Origin: UBA6059 sp040222235
GTDB taxonomy: Bacteria; Bacteroidota; Bacteroidia; Cytophagales; Cyclobacteriaceae
DNA length: 64,000 bases
Direction: 5' to 3'
NCBI GenBank assembly: GCA_040222235.1
Contig: JAVKDO010000134.1
Span: forward strand, 1-64,000
Below the pieces are notes generated by a model. It did not search any database and had not been told where the DNA came from. It worked only from the letters and a program-made list of their open reading frames with translations. Positions 1 through 10,100 of this stretch are shown here, piece after piece. Every line of letters begins with the position of its first letter. The stretch's first letter is position 1. The position numbers and the translations under genes are program-made.

Positions 1-1095
1 AGGGGTCAGAGAGTATTGATCATTGGTGACCGTCAGACAGGTAAGACTGCTGTGGCGATTGACACCATTCTTAACCAAAAAGAATTTTATGATAGAGGTG
101 AGACCGTATACTGCATTTACGTAGCAGTAGGCCAGAAGGCTTCTACAGTAGCGCAAGTAGTAGCTGCACTAGAAAAAGGTGGTGCTATGGCATATACTAC
201 CATTGTATCTGCTGCTGCATCAGATCCAGCACCTATGCAATTCTTCGCGCCCTTTACAGGTGCAGCCATCGGTGAGTATTTCAGGGATACCGGGCGTCCT
301 GCCTTGGTGATTTATGATGACCTCTCCAAGCAGGCTGTTTCTTATCGTGAGGTATCTCTGCTTCTAAGAAGACCTCCAGGACGTGAAGCGTACCCTGGTG
401 ATGTATTCTACTTGCACTCAAGATTGTTGGAGAGAGCTGCTAAGATTAACGATAATGATAATATTGCGCAGCAAATGAATGACCTTCCTCCTTCATTGAA
501 GGGTAAGGTAAAAGGTGGCGGTTCATTGACTGCCCTACCAATTATTGAAACGCAAGCAGGTGATGTATCTGCTTATATTCCTACCAACGTCATTTCGATT
601 ACGGATGGACAGATCTTCTTGGAGACTAACCTTTTCAACTCAGGTATTCGACCAGCGATCAACGTTGGTATCTCAGTATCGAGAGTGGGGGGTAATGCCC
701 AGATCAAGTCAATGAAGAAGGTAGCAGGTACTTTGAAGCTGGACCAAGCACAGTTTAGAGAGCTTGAGGCATTTGCTAAGTTTGGCTCTGACCTTGATGC
801 CGCTACACAAAGAATCATTGATAGAGGCAGGAAGAACCTTGAGATATTGAAGCAAGGTCAGTATTCTCCTGTGAGAGTGGAGGATCAGGTAGCTATCATC
901 TTTGCATCTACGAAAGGTTACCTCGACAAAGTACCTACCGAGAAGGTAAGAGACTTTGAGAGAGAGTTTTTGCAGGAGATGAAATCAAAGCACAGTGGTG
1001 TACTTGAGCAGTTGGCCTCAGGTAAAATTGACGATACGATTACAGGTGTGTTGGCGGATACTGCGAAGAGCCTAGCCGCACATTATATTAAATAG
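1..1095 (+). CDS. atpA: F1F0 ATP synthase subunit alpha (5' truncated by window edge)
   Basis: Non-catalytic nucleotide-binding alpha subunit of the F1 sector of the membrane ATP synthase. The frame is open from base 1, so the gene starts outside the window and roughly the first 150 residues are missing. Visible motifs are the P-loop GDRQTGKT (window codons 9-16), the Walker B stretch LVIYDDLSKQ, the conserved RRPPGREAYPGD block, and ISVSRVGGNAQ, which carries the arginine that reaches the catalytic site. The stop is TAG at 1093-1095. atpG follows after 14 bp, as in an ordinary atp operon. Identity is certain from family motifs; only the start is unseen. Confidence 0.97.
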   Translation, partial: RGQRVLIIGDRQTGKTAVAIDTILNQKEFYDRGETVYCIYVAVGQKASTVAQVVAALEKGGAMAYTTIVSAAASDPAPMQFFAPFTGAAIGEYFRDTGRPALVIYDDLSKQAVSYREVSLLLRRPPGREAYPGDVFYLHSRLLERAAKINDNDNIAQQMNDLPPSLKGKVKGGGSLTALPIIETQAGDVSAYIPTNVISITDGQIFLETNLFNSGIRPAINVGISVSRVGGNAQIKSMKKVAGTLKLDQAQFRELEAFAKFGSDLDAATQRIIDRGRKNLEILKQGQYSPVRVEDQVAIIFASTKGYLDKVPTEKVRDFEREFLQEMKSKHSGVLEQLASGKIDDTITGVLADTAKSLAAHYIK

Positions 1096-1109
1096 AATAG
1101 CATCACGGT

Positions 1110-1994
1110 ATGCCGAACTTAAAAGAAGTAAAGAATAGGATCAATTCGGTCAACTCGACCCAGCAGATTACCAAGGCCATGAAGATGGTGGCGGCTGCTA
1201 AGTTGAGGCGTGCCCAAGACCGCATTTTGCAGATGAGGCCTTACGCTCTTAAGTTAAATGCTATTCTTAGAAATGTGAGTGGAGCTGCATCTGACGATGA
1301 TCCTTCTGTGTTTTCGGTAGACAGAGGCACAGAGCGTGTACTGATCATGGTGGTGTCCTCAGATAGAGGCTTGTGCGGAGGGTTTAACAGTAACGTATTT
1401 AAAGCTACCGTAGCTCATATTAAGAATAACTATACTCACACCCAGAGCAGTGGAAACCTGACTATTCTGCCAATAGGCAAGCGGTCGTATGACTACTTCC
1501 GTAAGCGTGATTATAAGCTTGTAGATGACTATTGGGAGACTATGCATCATTTACAGTTTGAGGATGTGAAGAGTATCGCAGAGAGCGTCATGAAGGACTT
1601 TGAAGGTCAGGTATATGATCGTGTAGACCTTATCTACAACGAGTTCAAGAATGTGGCAACACAGATTATCAGAACAGAACAGTTCCTTCCTATTGCACCT
1701 CCCGATGAAGCGGAGGGCGCAGCGTCAGAGATTGACTATATCTATGAGCCTTCACGCGAAGAGATTGTACGAGACTTGATTCCTAACTCTTTGAAGATTC
1801 AGTTGTACAAAGGTCTTCTGGAGTCCAATGCCGCCGAACAAGGTGCAAGGATGACGGCCATGGGTCAAGCTACGGATAATGCTGGGGAGCTACTCAAGCA
1901 GCTCAAGTTGACTTACAATAGAACTCGTCAAGCGGCTATCACCAAGGAAATACTTGAGATTGTAGGTGGTGCAGATGCTCTGAAGAACGGTTAA
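1110..1994 (+). CDS. atpG: F1F0 ATP synthase subunit gamma
   Basis: Central rotor shaft of F1, 294 aa, a normal family length. The N-terminal helix has the typical sequence around MPNLKEVKNRINSVNSTQQ followed by ITKAMKMVAAAKLRRAQ. The C-terminal helix carries the gamma signature TYNRTRQAAITKEILEI. The middle contains the conserved SSDRGLCGGFN segment. It lies 14 bp after atpA and is followed by a strong terminator at 2018-2041, so it is the last gene of this atp transcript. Confidence 0.97.
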   Translation: MPNLKEVKNRINSVNSTQQITKAMKMVAAAKLRRAQDRILQMRPYALKLNAILRNVSGAASDDDPSVFSVDRGTERVLIMVVSSDRGLCGGFNSNVFKATVAHIKNNYTHTQSSGNLTILPIGKRSYDYFRKRDYKLVDDYWETMHHLQFEDVKSIAESVMKDFEGQVYDRVDLIYNEFKNVATQIIRTEQFLPIAPPDEAEGAASEIDYIYEPSREEIVRDLIPNSLKIQLYKGLLESNAAEQGARMTAMGQATDNAGELLKQLKLTYNRTRQAAITKEILEIVGGADALKNG

Positions 1995-2017
1995 GCCTGA
2001 TAAAATACTTAATGTTT

Positions 2018-2041
2018 AAAGCCCATTTATGGGCTTTTTTT
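2018..2041 (+). terminator. Rho-independent terminator after atpG
   Basis: AAAGCCCA-TTTA-TGGGCTTT forms a perfect 8-bp stem with a 4-nt loop, followed by a run of Ts. It sits 24 bp after the atpG stop. An ATG lies inside the stem at 2029 in the frame of the next gene, which argues that the next gene really starts further downstream. Confidence 0.85.
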
Positions 2042-2055
2042 ATGTACTTGGCTCG

Positions 2056-2874
2056 GTGATTTTCAAAGTATATCGCTTATTCCAGGCACTTTCGCTGGAC
2101 ATTGCTGTCGGTGCTGTCATCCTCAGCACAGCCATGGCCAAATACTATGGCGTTTCACTCACATGGCCCGTCCAGCTCTGCTTGTTCATTGCAGTATGGT
2201 TGATCTACACCTTTGATCACTTGATGGATGGGGAAAGGGCCCTTCAAGATCAACTTTCCTATAGGCACTTAATCCATCGTTGCTACCGCAAACAGATTGT
2301 CTATTCAAGCATTATGTCAATCCTGGTAGGTACCGGCAGCATTTTTCTGCTTCCTACTCAGGTCATACTATGGGGAGTAACAGCAGCTGCCTTCATTGTT
2401 ATCTATTTCATATTGGTGAGGTTCACGGTCTTTTGGGCTAAGGAAGTGTTTGTTGCACTTGGTTATACTGCCGGGGTTTTTTTAGCTCCCATGGCGTTGT
2501 TACCACAATGGCCAAACACCGGTGAGTTGTGGTTGGTCGTGGGTGTTTTTTTGGTTGCTTTGGTCAACCTGCTACTTTTTTCTCTCTATGACTATCAGCT
2601 TGATAAGCAAAACGGATTTCACTCGCTTGCCATCCAGCTGGGCGCAGAGACTACCAAAGGGGTCATTGGCATACTGTTGACCATCACCTCGTTACTAATT
2701 GGGTGGATGCTCATCAACCACCCTTCTGACCTCATGTTCTGGATATTGCTGATGATGACCACATCTTTGGTGGCAATTCATCTTCGCCCTACTGTTTTTC
2801 AGCGGAGAGACAACTATAGGATTCTAGGAGATGGCATCTTTTTTTTACCGCTGTTTTACTTGATTTATGCCTAG
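2056..2874 (+). CDS. UbiA-like polytopic membrane prenyltransferase family protein
   Basis: Strongly hydrophobic protein of about 272 aa with roughly eight predicted membrane segments. Two acidic stretches, YTFDHLMDGE near the N-terminal third and YDYQLDKQNG in the middle, lie where UbiA-family prenyltransferases carry their Asp-rich Mg-prenyl-diphosphate motifs. The match is loose, so the substrate is unknown and it may not be catalytic. The open frame reaches ATG 2029, but that codon is inside the atpG terminator, so I prefer GTG 2056. The 3' end overlaps the methyltransferase start by 8 bp, implying translational coupling. A role in modifying a lipid or quinone together with the methyltransferase is inference. 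Confidence 0.6.
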   Translation: MIFKVYRLFQALSLDIAVGAVILSTAMAKYYGVSLTWPVQLCLFIAVWLIYTFDHLMDGERALQDQLSYRHLIHRCYRKQIVYSSIMSILVGTGSIFLLPTQVILWGVTAAAFIVIYFILVRFTVFWAKEVFVALGYTAGVFLAPMALLPQWPNTGELWLVVGVFLVALVNLLLFSLYDYQLDKQNGFHSLAIQLGAETTKGVIGILLTITSLLIGWMLINHPSDLMFWILLMMTTSLVAIHLRPTVFQRRDNYRILGDGIFFLPLFYLIYA

Positions 2875-3499
2875 CGGCTATGATCGTATTGCTGGCTACT
2901 ACGATTCACTGGCCAGGGTTGTTTTTGGAAAATCTATTGCGCTAGCTCAGCGGCATGGCCTACCGGAAATCACCCCAGGAAGTCACATACTCATTGTCGG
3001 TGGAGGCACAGGACAAGTACTTGAGTACTTGGCAGAATGCCGGCTCAGTGAACTGAAGGTTGATTACGTGGAAGCCTCTGAAGCCATGATTAATTCAGCT
3101 AAGCACAGAACGCTGAACAATGTATCCGTAGACTTCATCCATCAACCTGTCGATCAGCTCAGTCAGAAAAAGACATATGACGTGATTATCACTCAGTTCT
3201 TTCTTGATTCTTTTGAAGGATCAGATTTAGAGAATGTATTCTCATTGCTTCACAATCGACTTAAAGAAGGAGGAATTTGGATCATTGCGGATTTTCAGAT
3301 CATCAATGACTGGAGAAAGATTTGGCAAAAATTCCTACTTTCGATCATGTACCTATTTTTTACTGTTACAGTAGGGCTTAAAGCAAGCAGACTTGAGGAC
3401 TTCAGCACGCACTTCATGCGATTGGGGTACCATCTCAATACTAGCCAATCCTACTACGCCTCGTTCATTTTTGCTTCCACTTACCAGAAAAGCGAATAA
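2867..3499 (+). CDS. Class I SAM-dependent methyltransferase
   Basis: 210 aa Rossmann-fold methyltransferase. Motif I is ILIVGGGTGQ (about residues 42-51), the acidic residue closing strand 2 is in VDYVEASEAMI, and the motif after strand 4 is DVIITQFFLDSF. A hydrophobic stretch near the C-terminus (LLSIMYLFFTVTVG) suggests membrane association. The start overlaps the UbiA-like gene, which hints at a shared pathway such as methylation of an isoprenoid lipid or quinone precursor; this is inference. The acceptor substrate cannot be read from the sequence. Confidence 0.8.
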   Translation: MPSGYDRIAGYYDSLARVVFGKSIALAQRHGLPEITPGSHILIVGGGTGQVLEYLAECRLSELKVDYVEASEAMINSAKHRTLNNVSVDFIHQPVDQLSQKKTYDVIITQFFLDSFEGSDLENVFSLLHNRLKEGGIWIIADFQIINDWRKIWQKFLLSIMYLFFTVTVGLKASRLEDFSTHFMRLGYHLNTSQSYYASFIFASTYQKSE

Positions 3500-3533
3500 A
3501 AATGAGCTCAATGGAAACCTTGACCATGGCGCT

Positions 3534-4118
3534 ATGTCTTTAGACCAAAATCAAGATAATTTGGATTCGGGACAACAAACGATCCACAAGTATTTGGTCA
3601 TCAAGAGTAAGGAGGGTGACCGCAGAGCGCAAAGTGAGCTGTACGGGCTATATGCAAAAGCTATGTACAATATCTGCAGGCGTCTGATGGGTGATGAGGA
3701 TGAAGCAAAGGATGCGTTACAAGACGCTTTTGTAGATGCCTTTTTGAAGATTCATACTTTGGAAAATGAGAGCCTTTTCAGTGCGTGGATCAAGCGAATT
3801 GTGGTTAATAAGTGTATCAACATACTGAGGAAGAAGAAGCTCAACATGGTGCAAATAGATGAAAGGACGGATTATATAGAAGAGGCGGAGGACACGGACT
3901 TTCAGCGATATGAAGCGAAGCGTATTATGAGAGCCATAGACCAGATATCAGAAGGCTGTCGCACAGTGCTGAACTTATACCTCTTTGAGGGATATGATCA
4001 TAAAGAGATTGGTACAATACTAGGCGTGACAGAGTCTGCTTCTAAAGCGCAGTATAGCAAGGCGAAAGCCAAAATAAGGAAATTATTGACGGATGATAAT
4101 AGCATAAGCTATGGGTGA
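3534..4118 (+). CDS. RNA polymerase ECF-type sigma-70 factor
   Basis: 194 aa sigma factor. Region 2 includes YAKAMYNICRRLMGDEDEAK followed by DALQDAFVDAFLKIH; region 4 is the helix-turn-helix around EGYDHKEIGTILGVTESASK. The frame is open further upstream to 3393, but that part lies inside the methyltransferase gene in another frame and gives an unrelated peptide, so ATG 3534 (MSLDQNQDNL) is chosen. The anti-sigma-like gene overlaps its end by 8 bp. It probably drives its own operon, whose products are envelope proteins. Confidence 0.9.
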   Translation: MSLDQNQDNLDSGQQTIHKYLVIKSKEGDRRAQSELYGLYAKAMYNICRRLMGDEDEAKDALQDAFVDAFLKIHTLENESLFSAWIKRIVVNKCINILRKKKLNMVQIDERTDYIEEAEDTDFQRYEAKRIMRAIDQISEGCRTVLNLYLFEGYDHKEIGTILGVTESASKAQYSKAKAKIRKLLTDDNSISYG

Positions 4119-4647
4119 TGAATTGAAAAAATATGTAGACGACAAGCGAGAGAGCTTCGATGTTTACGATGAAGACTTGTCAGGTCTTTGGGACGGTATT
4201 GATCAGCGTCTTGATCAGGACAGTAAGAGGATAAAGAAGAGTCCCTTCAGATATGTCTGGAGGGCTGCTGCCATACTACTGCTCGTCTCAGCCACAGCGC
4301 TAGCGGTACTGATGCAGTCTCGTACTGGAGGGAGTGAGGAAATGATGCTTTATAGAATTTCACCTGAACTTGCAGAGGCAGAAGCTTTTTATAATGACCT
4401 CATTGCTGAGAAGCTGTCAATCATACAGACAAGTGTACCAGACAATGACTTTTATCAAGCTGATATTGAGATGCTCAATGAGGCTTACAGCGAACTGAAA
4501 AAGGATCTGAAAGATAATGCGGACAATCAGGAGGTAGTGGAGGCAATGATTGCCAACTACAAAATTCGATTGACCATGCTAGAGAGAATATTACAAGAAA
4601 TAGACAAAGGGAAAGATGAAGAAGCTGACAAGCATATTAATCTTTAG
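4111..4647 (+). CDS. Putative membrane anti-sigma factor
   Basis: 178 aa protein with a soluble N-terminal part of about 45 residues (LWDGIDQRLDQDSKRIKK), one membrane helix (AAAILLLVSATALAVLM, about residues 52-68) and a helical, charged, probably periplasmic C-terminus. This topology and the position directly behind an ECF sigma gene match one-helix anti-sigma factors. No zinc-binding HxxxCxxC motif is present, so it is not of the ZAS type. It overlaps the sigma gene by 8 bp and the next gene by 32 bp. Confidence 0.65.
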   Translation: MGDELKKYVDDKRESFDVYDEDLSGLWDGIDQRLDQDSKRIKKSPFRYVWRAAAILLLVSATALAVLMQSRTGGSEEMMLYRISPELAEAEAFYNDLIAEKLSIIQTSVPDNDFYQADIEMLNEAYSELKKDLKDNADNQEVVEAMIANYKIRLTMLERILQEIDKGKDEEADKHINL

Positions 4648-5773
4648 CCTCTATCTACATGGAGTCGGCTGGGCTGGCATCCTTGGCAACAAAGATAGAG
4701 ATGATGATACCCGTTTGACCAAAGTGATCGAGCGTGGGTTTGAGGTGAAGAGTAATGTGACAATTGACCTCAGCAGTAAGTATGGTCAAGTGACACTCAA
4801 CTCCTGGGACAGGGATAGTGTAGCCATCAAGATTCAGATTACTGCCTATGGCAAAAATGATGATGCGGTGGAGAAGTTGATGGATCGGGTTGATTTTGAC
4901 TTTAACAATACAGCGAATTTTTTAACTATTGAGACAGTGTTTGATCGCAACTCTGGCGTGTTCAGGGACTTATGGAACAGTGTCTCGGATGCTTCCAAAT
5001 CACTCATTAGCAAAAGTCGTATCACAGTTGACTATGAGATATTTGTGCCTAGCAAATCTACCGTTGAATTAGTCAATAGATTTGGTAATATCTATGTGAA
5101 TCAGCACGGTGGCAAGCTGATTGTAGACTTGAGCCACGGAGATTTTAGAGCGAGCAGCCTTGAAGCGCCACTGGACCTAACGTTAGGCTATGGCCGTGCC
5201 AACATACGCACGATCAGGGAAGCAAGGATCAACCTCAAAGGAGGCGAACTCGACATCAACCGTGCCTCTCAGATAGACTTAGAGAGCACTTCATCAGAGG
5301 TGTATATTCAAGATGTGAGTAGCCTCAGGTTGGACTCACGCAATGATCAAATGAGACTAGATGAGGTCGGTTATATCGCCGGAAAGGCCAATTTCTCAGA
5401 CATCCAGATCGGCCTACTCTTCGAGAGCACAGATATTGATCTACTCTACGGCGAGCTCGATATCAACACTGTGATGGCCAGTTTTTCTCGTATCCGAATC
5501 AATGGACGAACAGCTGATGTCCAACTCAACTTTGACCCCTTGTCCAACTTCAGAATGGATCTCTTTGGACGAGAGGAGCGCATTATTCTTCCTACCGCAA
5601 TGGCTGAATTCCGTTCTACGGAAGATGAAGATGATAACAAGAACGTCCGTATCTCAGGTGTATATGGACAAGGTGCTGGATCGAAAACTGTAGACATAGA
5701 AATCGATAATGGTGATTTGATTATCACACTGGAGGAGCCAGTTCCCTATACGACCAAACAAAGAAAAAACTAA
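4616..5773 (+). CDS. Secreted DUF4097-like beta-repeat protein
   Basis: 385 aa with a signal peptide (MKKLTSILIFSLYLHGVGWA). The rest is a ladder of short beta strands of the kind LSSKYGQVTLNSWDRDSVAI and LVNRFGNIYVNQHGGKLIVD, resembling the DUF4097/adhesin-like right-handed beta fold often encoded next to ECF sigma/anti-sigma pairs in Bacteroidota. It probably sits at or outside the cell envelope; molecular function is unknown. It overlaps the anti-sigma-like gene by 32 bp and is 1 bp from the next gene, so it is part of the same operon. Confidence 0.65.
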   Translation: MKKLTSILIFSLYLHGVGWAGILGNKDRDDDTRLTKVIERGFEVKSNVTIDLSSKYGQVTLNSWDRDSVAIKIQITAYGKNDDAVEKLMDRVDFDFNNTANFLTIETVFDRNSGVFRDLWNSVSDASKSLISKSRITVDYEIFVPSKSTVELVNRFGNIYVNQHGGKLIVDLSHGDFRASSLEAPLDLTLGYGRANIRTIREARINLKGGELDINRASQIDLESTSSEVYIQDVSSLRLDSRNDQMRLDEVGYIAGKANFSDIQIGLLFESTDIDLLYGELDINTVMASFSRIRINGRTADVQLNFDPLSNFRMDLFGREERIILPTAMAEFRSTEDEDDNKNVRISGVYGQGAGSKTVDIEIDNGDLIITLEEPVPYTTKQRKN

Positions 5774-5774
5774 G

Positions 5775-6284
5775 ATGAAGAGTATCGTGCTAACAATGGT
5801 AGGGCTATGCTTTGCGATAGCGAGTATGGCGCAGCAGTATGAGCAATCAGCCGGTTTAAGACTGGGTCATTCTGCTGGACTGACATACAAGAAGTTTATT
5901 AAAGATGAGCATGCTGTTGAGTTTATGCTTACAGGTAGAAATGATGGTGTACAGGTCAGTGGTCTTTATGTGCATCATACGCCATTGCAGTTTAGTTTCA
6001 ACAATCAATTTTTCCTTTACTATGGTGCGGGTGCTCATCTTGGCTATGAGAAGTATTTTGGCTATCGCAAGGCCTTAGACCCTCAGAATCCAGATCGGTT
6101 CTTTTATACCAACAAGAGCTTTTATGCCATGGGCATTGATAGCCTGATTGGTCTTGAGTATAGAATTTTGAGTGTTCCGATGACCGCAAGTTTCGACCTT
6201 AAACCGTATTTCAATTTCTTTGGAATGCGCTATACCAAGACAAGGTTTTGGGATGCAGCAATTACGGTGAAGTACATTTTCTGA
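5775..6284 (+). CDS. Small outer-membrane beta-barrel-like protein
   Basis: 169 aa with a signal peptide ending near ASMAQQ. The mature part has alternating aromatic and hydrophobic strands and ends in aromatic ITVKYIF, as outer-membrane barrels do. No named family is recognised. It starts 1 bp after the DUF4097-like gene, so it is co-transcribed in the sigma operon. Confidence 0.6.
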   Translation: MKSIVLTMVGLCFAIASMAQQYEQSAGLRLGHSAGLTYKKFIKDEHAVEFMLTGRNDGVQVSGLYVHHTPLQFSFNNQFFLYYGAGAHLGYEKYFGYRKALDPQNPDRFFYTNKSFYAMGIDSLIGLEYRILSVPMTASFDLKPYFNFFGMRYTKTRFWDAAITVKYIF

Positions 6285-6292
6285 TCAGTCAT

Positions 6293-6949
6293 ATGAAGAG
6301 TTTGTACATCAGCCTAATAGTCGTTTTAATACTATCATGCAGTATTTCAGAGTCGATTTTTGCTCAGAAGTATGTGGACAAGGAGAATGTCTCTGAAGTC
6401 AGATCACTACTCAATCGTAACAATGACCTTGGCGGTTTCGGCTCTATTGACTTTAAGGTTACCGAGATGGCAGATGCCAGAACGATGCTTCTGGGTGCCA
6501 GAGCGGGTTTGGTAGTGAATAAGAGATTCCTCTTCGGGCTCGGGGGCTATGGTATAGCCACGAATACGGAGTTTGACGGAGATCCTTCCGCTGGCCGCAT
6601 TCGACCTTTGCAGCTCTATGGTGGTTATGCAGGAATGTTGATTGGTGGTATGATCGCTCCTGAGAAGATGGTTCATCTGAGTGTACCTGTTCTATTAGGT
6701 GCGGGAGGCGTGGAAGTATCTGATGAGAACTTTTTTCCAACAACTTCGGATAGTGATTATTCAATTGATCGTTCAGCTTTCTTTGTGGTTGAGCCAGGTC
6801 TTGAGCTTGAGGTCAATATTACCCAAGTCCTTAGGTTAGGTCTGGGTGCCTCGTATCGCTGGGTAAGCGGCAGTGACCTCACCACTTTGACTGATGACGA
6901 CCTCACCAACTGGTCAGGTAACTTCAGCATTCGATTTGGAGGTTTTTGA
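6293..6949 (+). CDS. Secreted or outer-membrane protein of the sigma operon
   Basis: 218 aa from ATG 6293, 8 bp after the preceding stop; the open frame extends 45 bp upstream into the previous gene, but MKSLYISLIVVLILSCSISE is a clear signal peptide. The mature part is glycine- and aromatic-rich, with strands such as LVVNKRFLFGLGGYGIATN and LRLGLGASYRWVSGSD, and ends in IRFGGF, suggesting a beta barrel of about eight strands. No specific function is recognised. It is the last gene of the sigma/anti-sigma unit. Confidence 0.6.
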   Translation: MKSLYISLIVVLILSCSISESIFAQKYVDKENVSEVRSLLNRNNDLGGFGSIDFKVTEMADARTMLLGARAGLVVNKRFLFGLGGYGIATNTEFDGDPSAGRIRPLQLYGGYAGMLIGGMIAPEKMVHLSVPVLLGAGGVEVSDENFFPTTSDSDYSIDRSAFFVVEPGLELEVNITQVLRLGLGASYRWVSGSDLTTLTDDDLTNWSGNFSIRFGGF

Positions 6950-7140
6950 ATAGAGGTCTTCTTGACAATTCAAATCCGCATAGTATATATGCAGCATTCC
7001 TCATCATATTATAGCGACGTTGAGTCCAGTAGATTACTGATAAGTTACGCTGTTTGATATCACTATCACGTTATAAAAACGTTGCATTAGTTTCGGTATT
7101 CTCGTACTTTCAGTACATCGCAAATCACTCGTTTTTTGTT

Positions 7141-10100
7141 ATGTATAAGTACCTCGCTTGCCTCATCATTTTCCTATGGATTTTTTCCTCGTGCCAATCA
7201 GATAAATCAGGTTCAGCATCCGAGAGCAGCTACGATCCTCGCTTTTCTCAATATGTATCAGCCTTTACCAGCGGCACTGTTTCCAGAAGAGATGATGTAC
7301 GCATACGGTTTGATGAAGGTGTCACCGTTCCAGATGACCTTACGGTAGAGGAATTACTGGAAGTATCTCCGGATATTGAGGGCACATTGGTGAAAACAGG
7401 TCCACATGAAGTCACTTTCTCACCAGACGAAGAACTACAGTCGGGTCAGGCTTATGCATTTGAACTACAGCTAAGCCACCTGGCCGAGGTGCCAGATGAC
7501 CTTAGTGTTTTCGAATTTAGCATTCAGGTGATCAAACAAGATTTTGATGTAAGCCTGTCAGCTGTGGAGGTAACTGATCCTAGCCAGCCCGATCAGCTGA
7601 CAGTATCTGGACAAATTAGCCTTGCCGACTATGCTGATAATGAATCTATAGAGGATATGATCTCTCTGCCGAGCGGCTTGTCCGTGAGTTGGCAGCATAC
7701 CAGTACTACCGATCATAGGTTTGATATTACAGGCATCAAGCGGTCTGAGACCATAAGCACTCTTCTCGTAGAAGTATCGGGACAGCCGATTGAAGTTAAT
7801 CGTAATTCAACTTTGACTGTAGAAGTCCCCTCGACGCAGCTCTTTTCCGTGCTATCGACCCGCGTCAACATCAGCTCAAATCCTTTTGTCTCAGTGTTTT
7901 TCACCGATCCCCTCGACGATGACCAAGCACTAGAAGGACTCGTTCAAATCGAAGGAGTAACGTCTCCTAGCTTGGTAGTGAAGGGCAATGAATTGCAGAT
8001 TTATGTGCCAAATAACCTCAGCGGTACACGTAAACTCGAGATATCTGAAGGTGTGCGAAATGCGCAAGGCAAGACGTTAGCCACCAATACCATCAACTAT
8101 ATCGCCTTTGAACCAGAAAAGCCCCAGGTAAGATTGACCAGTGCTGGTACCATCTTACCCTCGACAGACGGTCTGGTCCTGCCATTCGAGGCGGTCAACC
8201 TCAAAGCTGTCCGTGTCAGTGTTGTCAGGGTTTTTGCAGACAACCTGCCCCAGTTTTTTCAGGTGAATGACTATTCCGGTAGTGACGAGCTTCTCAGAGT
8301 AGGTCAAAAGGTCATTGAGCGCAGGATACAGTTGGAAGGGCAAGCCTCTGACCTCTCCACTTGGAACCGGTTTACGCTGGAGCTTTCCAGCCTGTTCGAA
8401 GCAGAGATGGGAGCACTCTATCAGGTGCAGATAGGCTTTTTGCCGCAAGACTCTAACTATCCGTGTGATGACTTACCAGAAAGCAGTGAACTCACCGATG
8501 ATGCGGACTGGAGTATCTACGACGATGATGGCTTCTACGGATGGGGGAGTCCATGGGGCAACAGCTATCCTCAAGGCTATGATTGGCAAGAGAGGGACAA
8601 TCCTTGTCACGTTTCCTACTACCGCACTAATCGATTTGCTTTGACCAGCCTAATGGCAAGCGATATTGGCCTTATTGCCAAGATTGGTGCTGATAACTCG
8701 ATGAGCATCATCGCGACCGATATGAAGACCGCTCAGCCTGTACCTGCTAGTATTCGGGTATTGGATTTTCAGTTACAGGAGTTAGCTACCGCAAATGCGG
8801 ATGCTACGGGTATGATCAGCCTGATGCCAGAGAGAAGGCCATTTCTAGTCATTGCGGAGCATCAGGGCCAGAGCGCTTACCTGCGACTGAATGACAATAG
8901 CTCCCTTTCCATGAGCAACTTTGATGTATCAGGTACCCGCGTAAAAGGAGGCCTCAAAGGCTTCATCTATGGTGAGCGAGGTGTCTGGAGACCGGGGGAT
9001 GATATCTATCTAAGTTTTATGCTTGAAGATGCGGCAGACAAGATACCAGCGAATCATCCAGTGACGATGGAACTGCGCGACCCCAGAGGTACAGTTCAGG
9101 ACAAACAAGTACTATCCAATGGGGTGAACGGCTTGTATACTTTTCTTACTAGGACAGCACCAGATGCGGTCACAGGCAACTGGCAAGCCAAGGTCAATGT
9201 AGGTAACAACCAATTCAATAAAACCGTCAAGATTGAAACCATCAAACCCAATCGCCTAAAAATAAATCTCGAGATGGCAGACGAACGTATCGCATACGCT
9301 GACCGCAATCTGACAGGCCGGATGGAGGTGAACTGGTTGACTGGACTCAAGGGTAGCAACCTGGATGTAGAAACAGAACTGCGATTGACAGAGGTGAACA
9401 CTTCCTTCGATGGCTTTGGACAATATGAATTTGATGACGAAGGCAAGAGCTTCTATGAGAGCCCAAAAGTGGTGTATACAGGTCAACTGGATGAGGAGGG
9501 CAAGACCAACCTTGAAGTAGAGCTACCATCTAAGCCTGAGTCACCAGGCGCGATCCGAGCGACGTTCAACACCAAAGCTTTCGAGCCCGGAGGTGGCTTT
9601 AGCATCAATGCTAAGTCGTACACTTATTTCCCCTATGAGACTTTTGTCGGAATCAACCTCACCTCGGCTGAAAACGGTAGCCGGATCAAGCGAGATGAAC
9701 CGCAGAATCTGGCTGTAGTAACCGTGAATGCTGATGGAGAGCTGGTATCAAAGTCAGGGCTTGATTTCAAGGTTTATCGACTCAACTGGCGCTGGTGGTG
9801 GGACGAATCCTCGGATAACACCACCAACTACATTTCATCAGGATATGCCACCCTGGTCAAGTCTGAGAAGTTTGATACCCAGGGAGGCAAGGCCAACCTC
9901 AATTTTGAAATTAGTAGTCCGAGCTGGGGTAGGTTCATTGCTGTAGTGAAAGACCCTGTGTCGGGCCACTCCGCAAGCCAGGTCTTCTATACGTCGTGGT
10001 ATGGAGGGGAAGAGGGCAGTAGCCTAGGTGCCACTTCACTGGAGGTGAGTACTGACAAATCGGAATACGCTGTTGGTGAGACGATCAAGGTGATGATGCG

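Noticed and set aside
2029..2055. ATG 2029 as start of the UbiA-like gene
   Set aside because: The codon sits in the stem of the atpG terminator, so most transcripts starting upstream would end there; GTG 2056 preferred.
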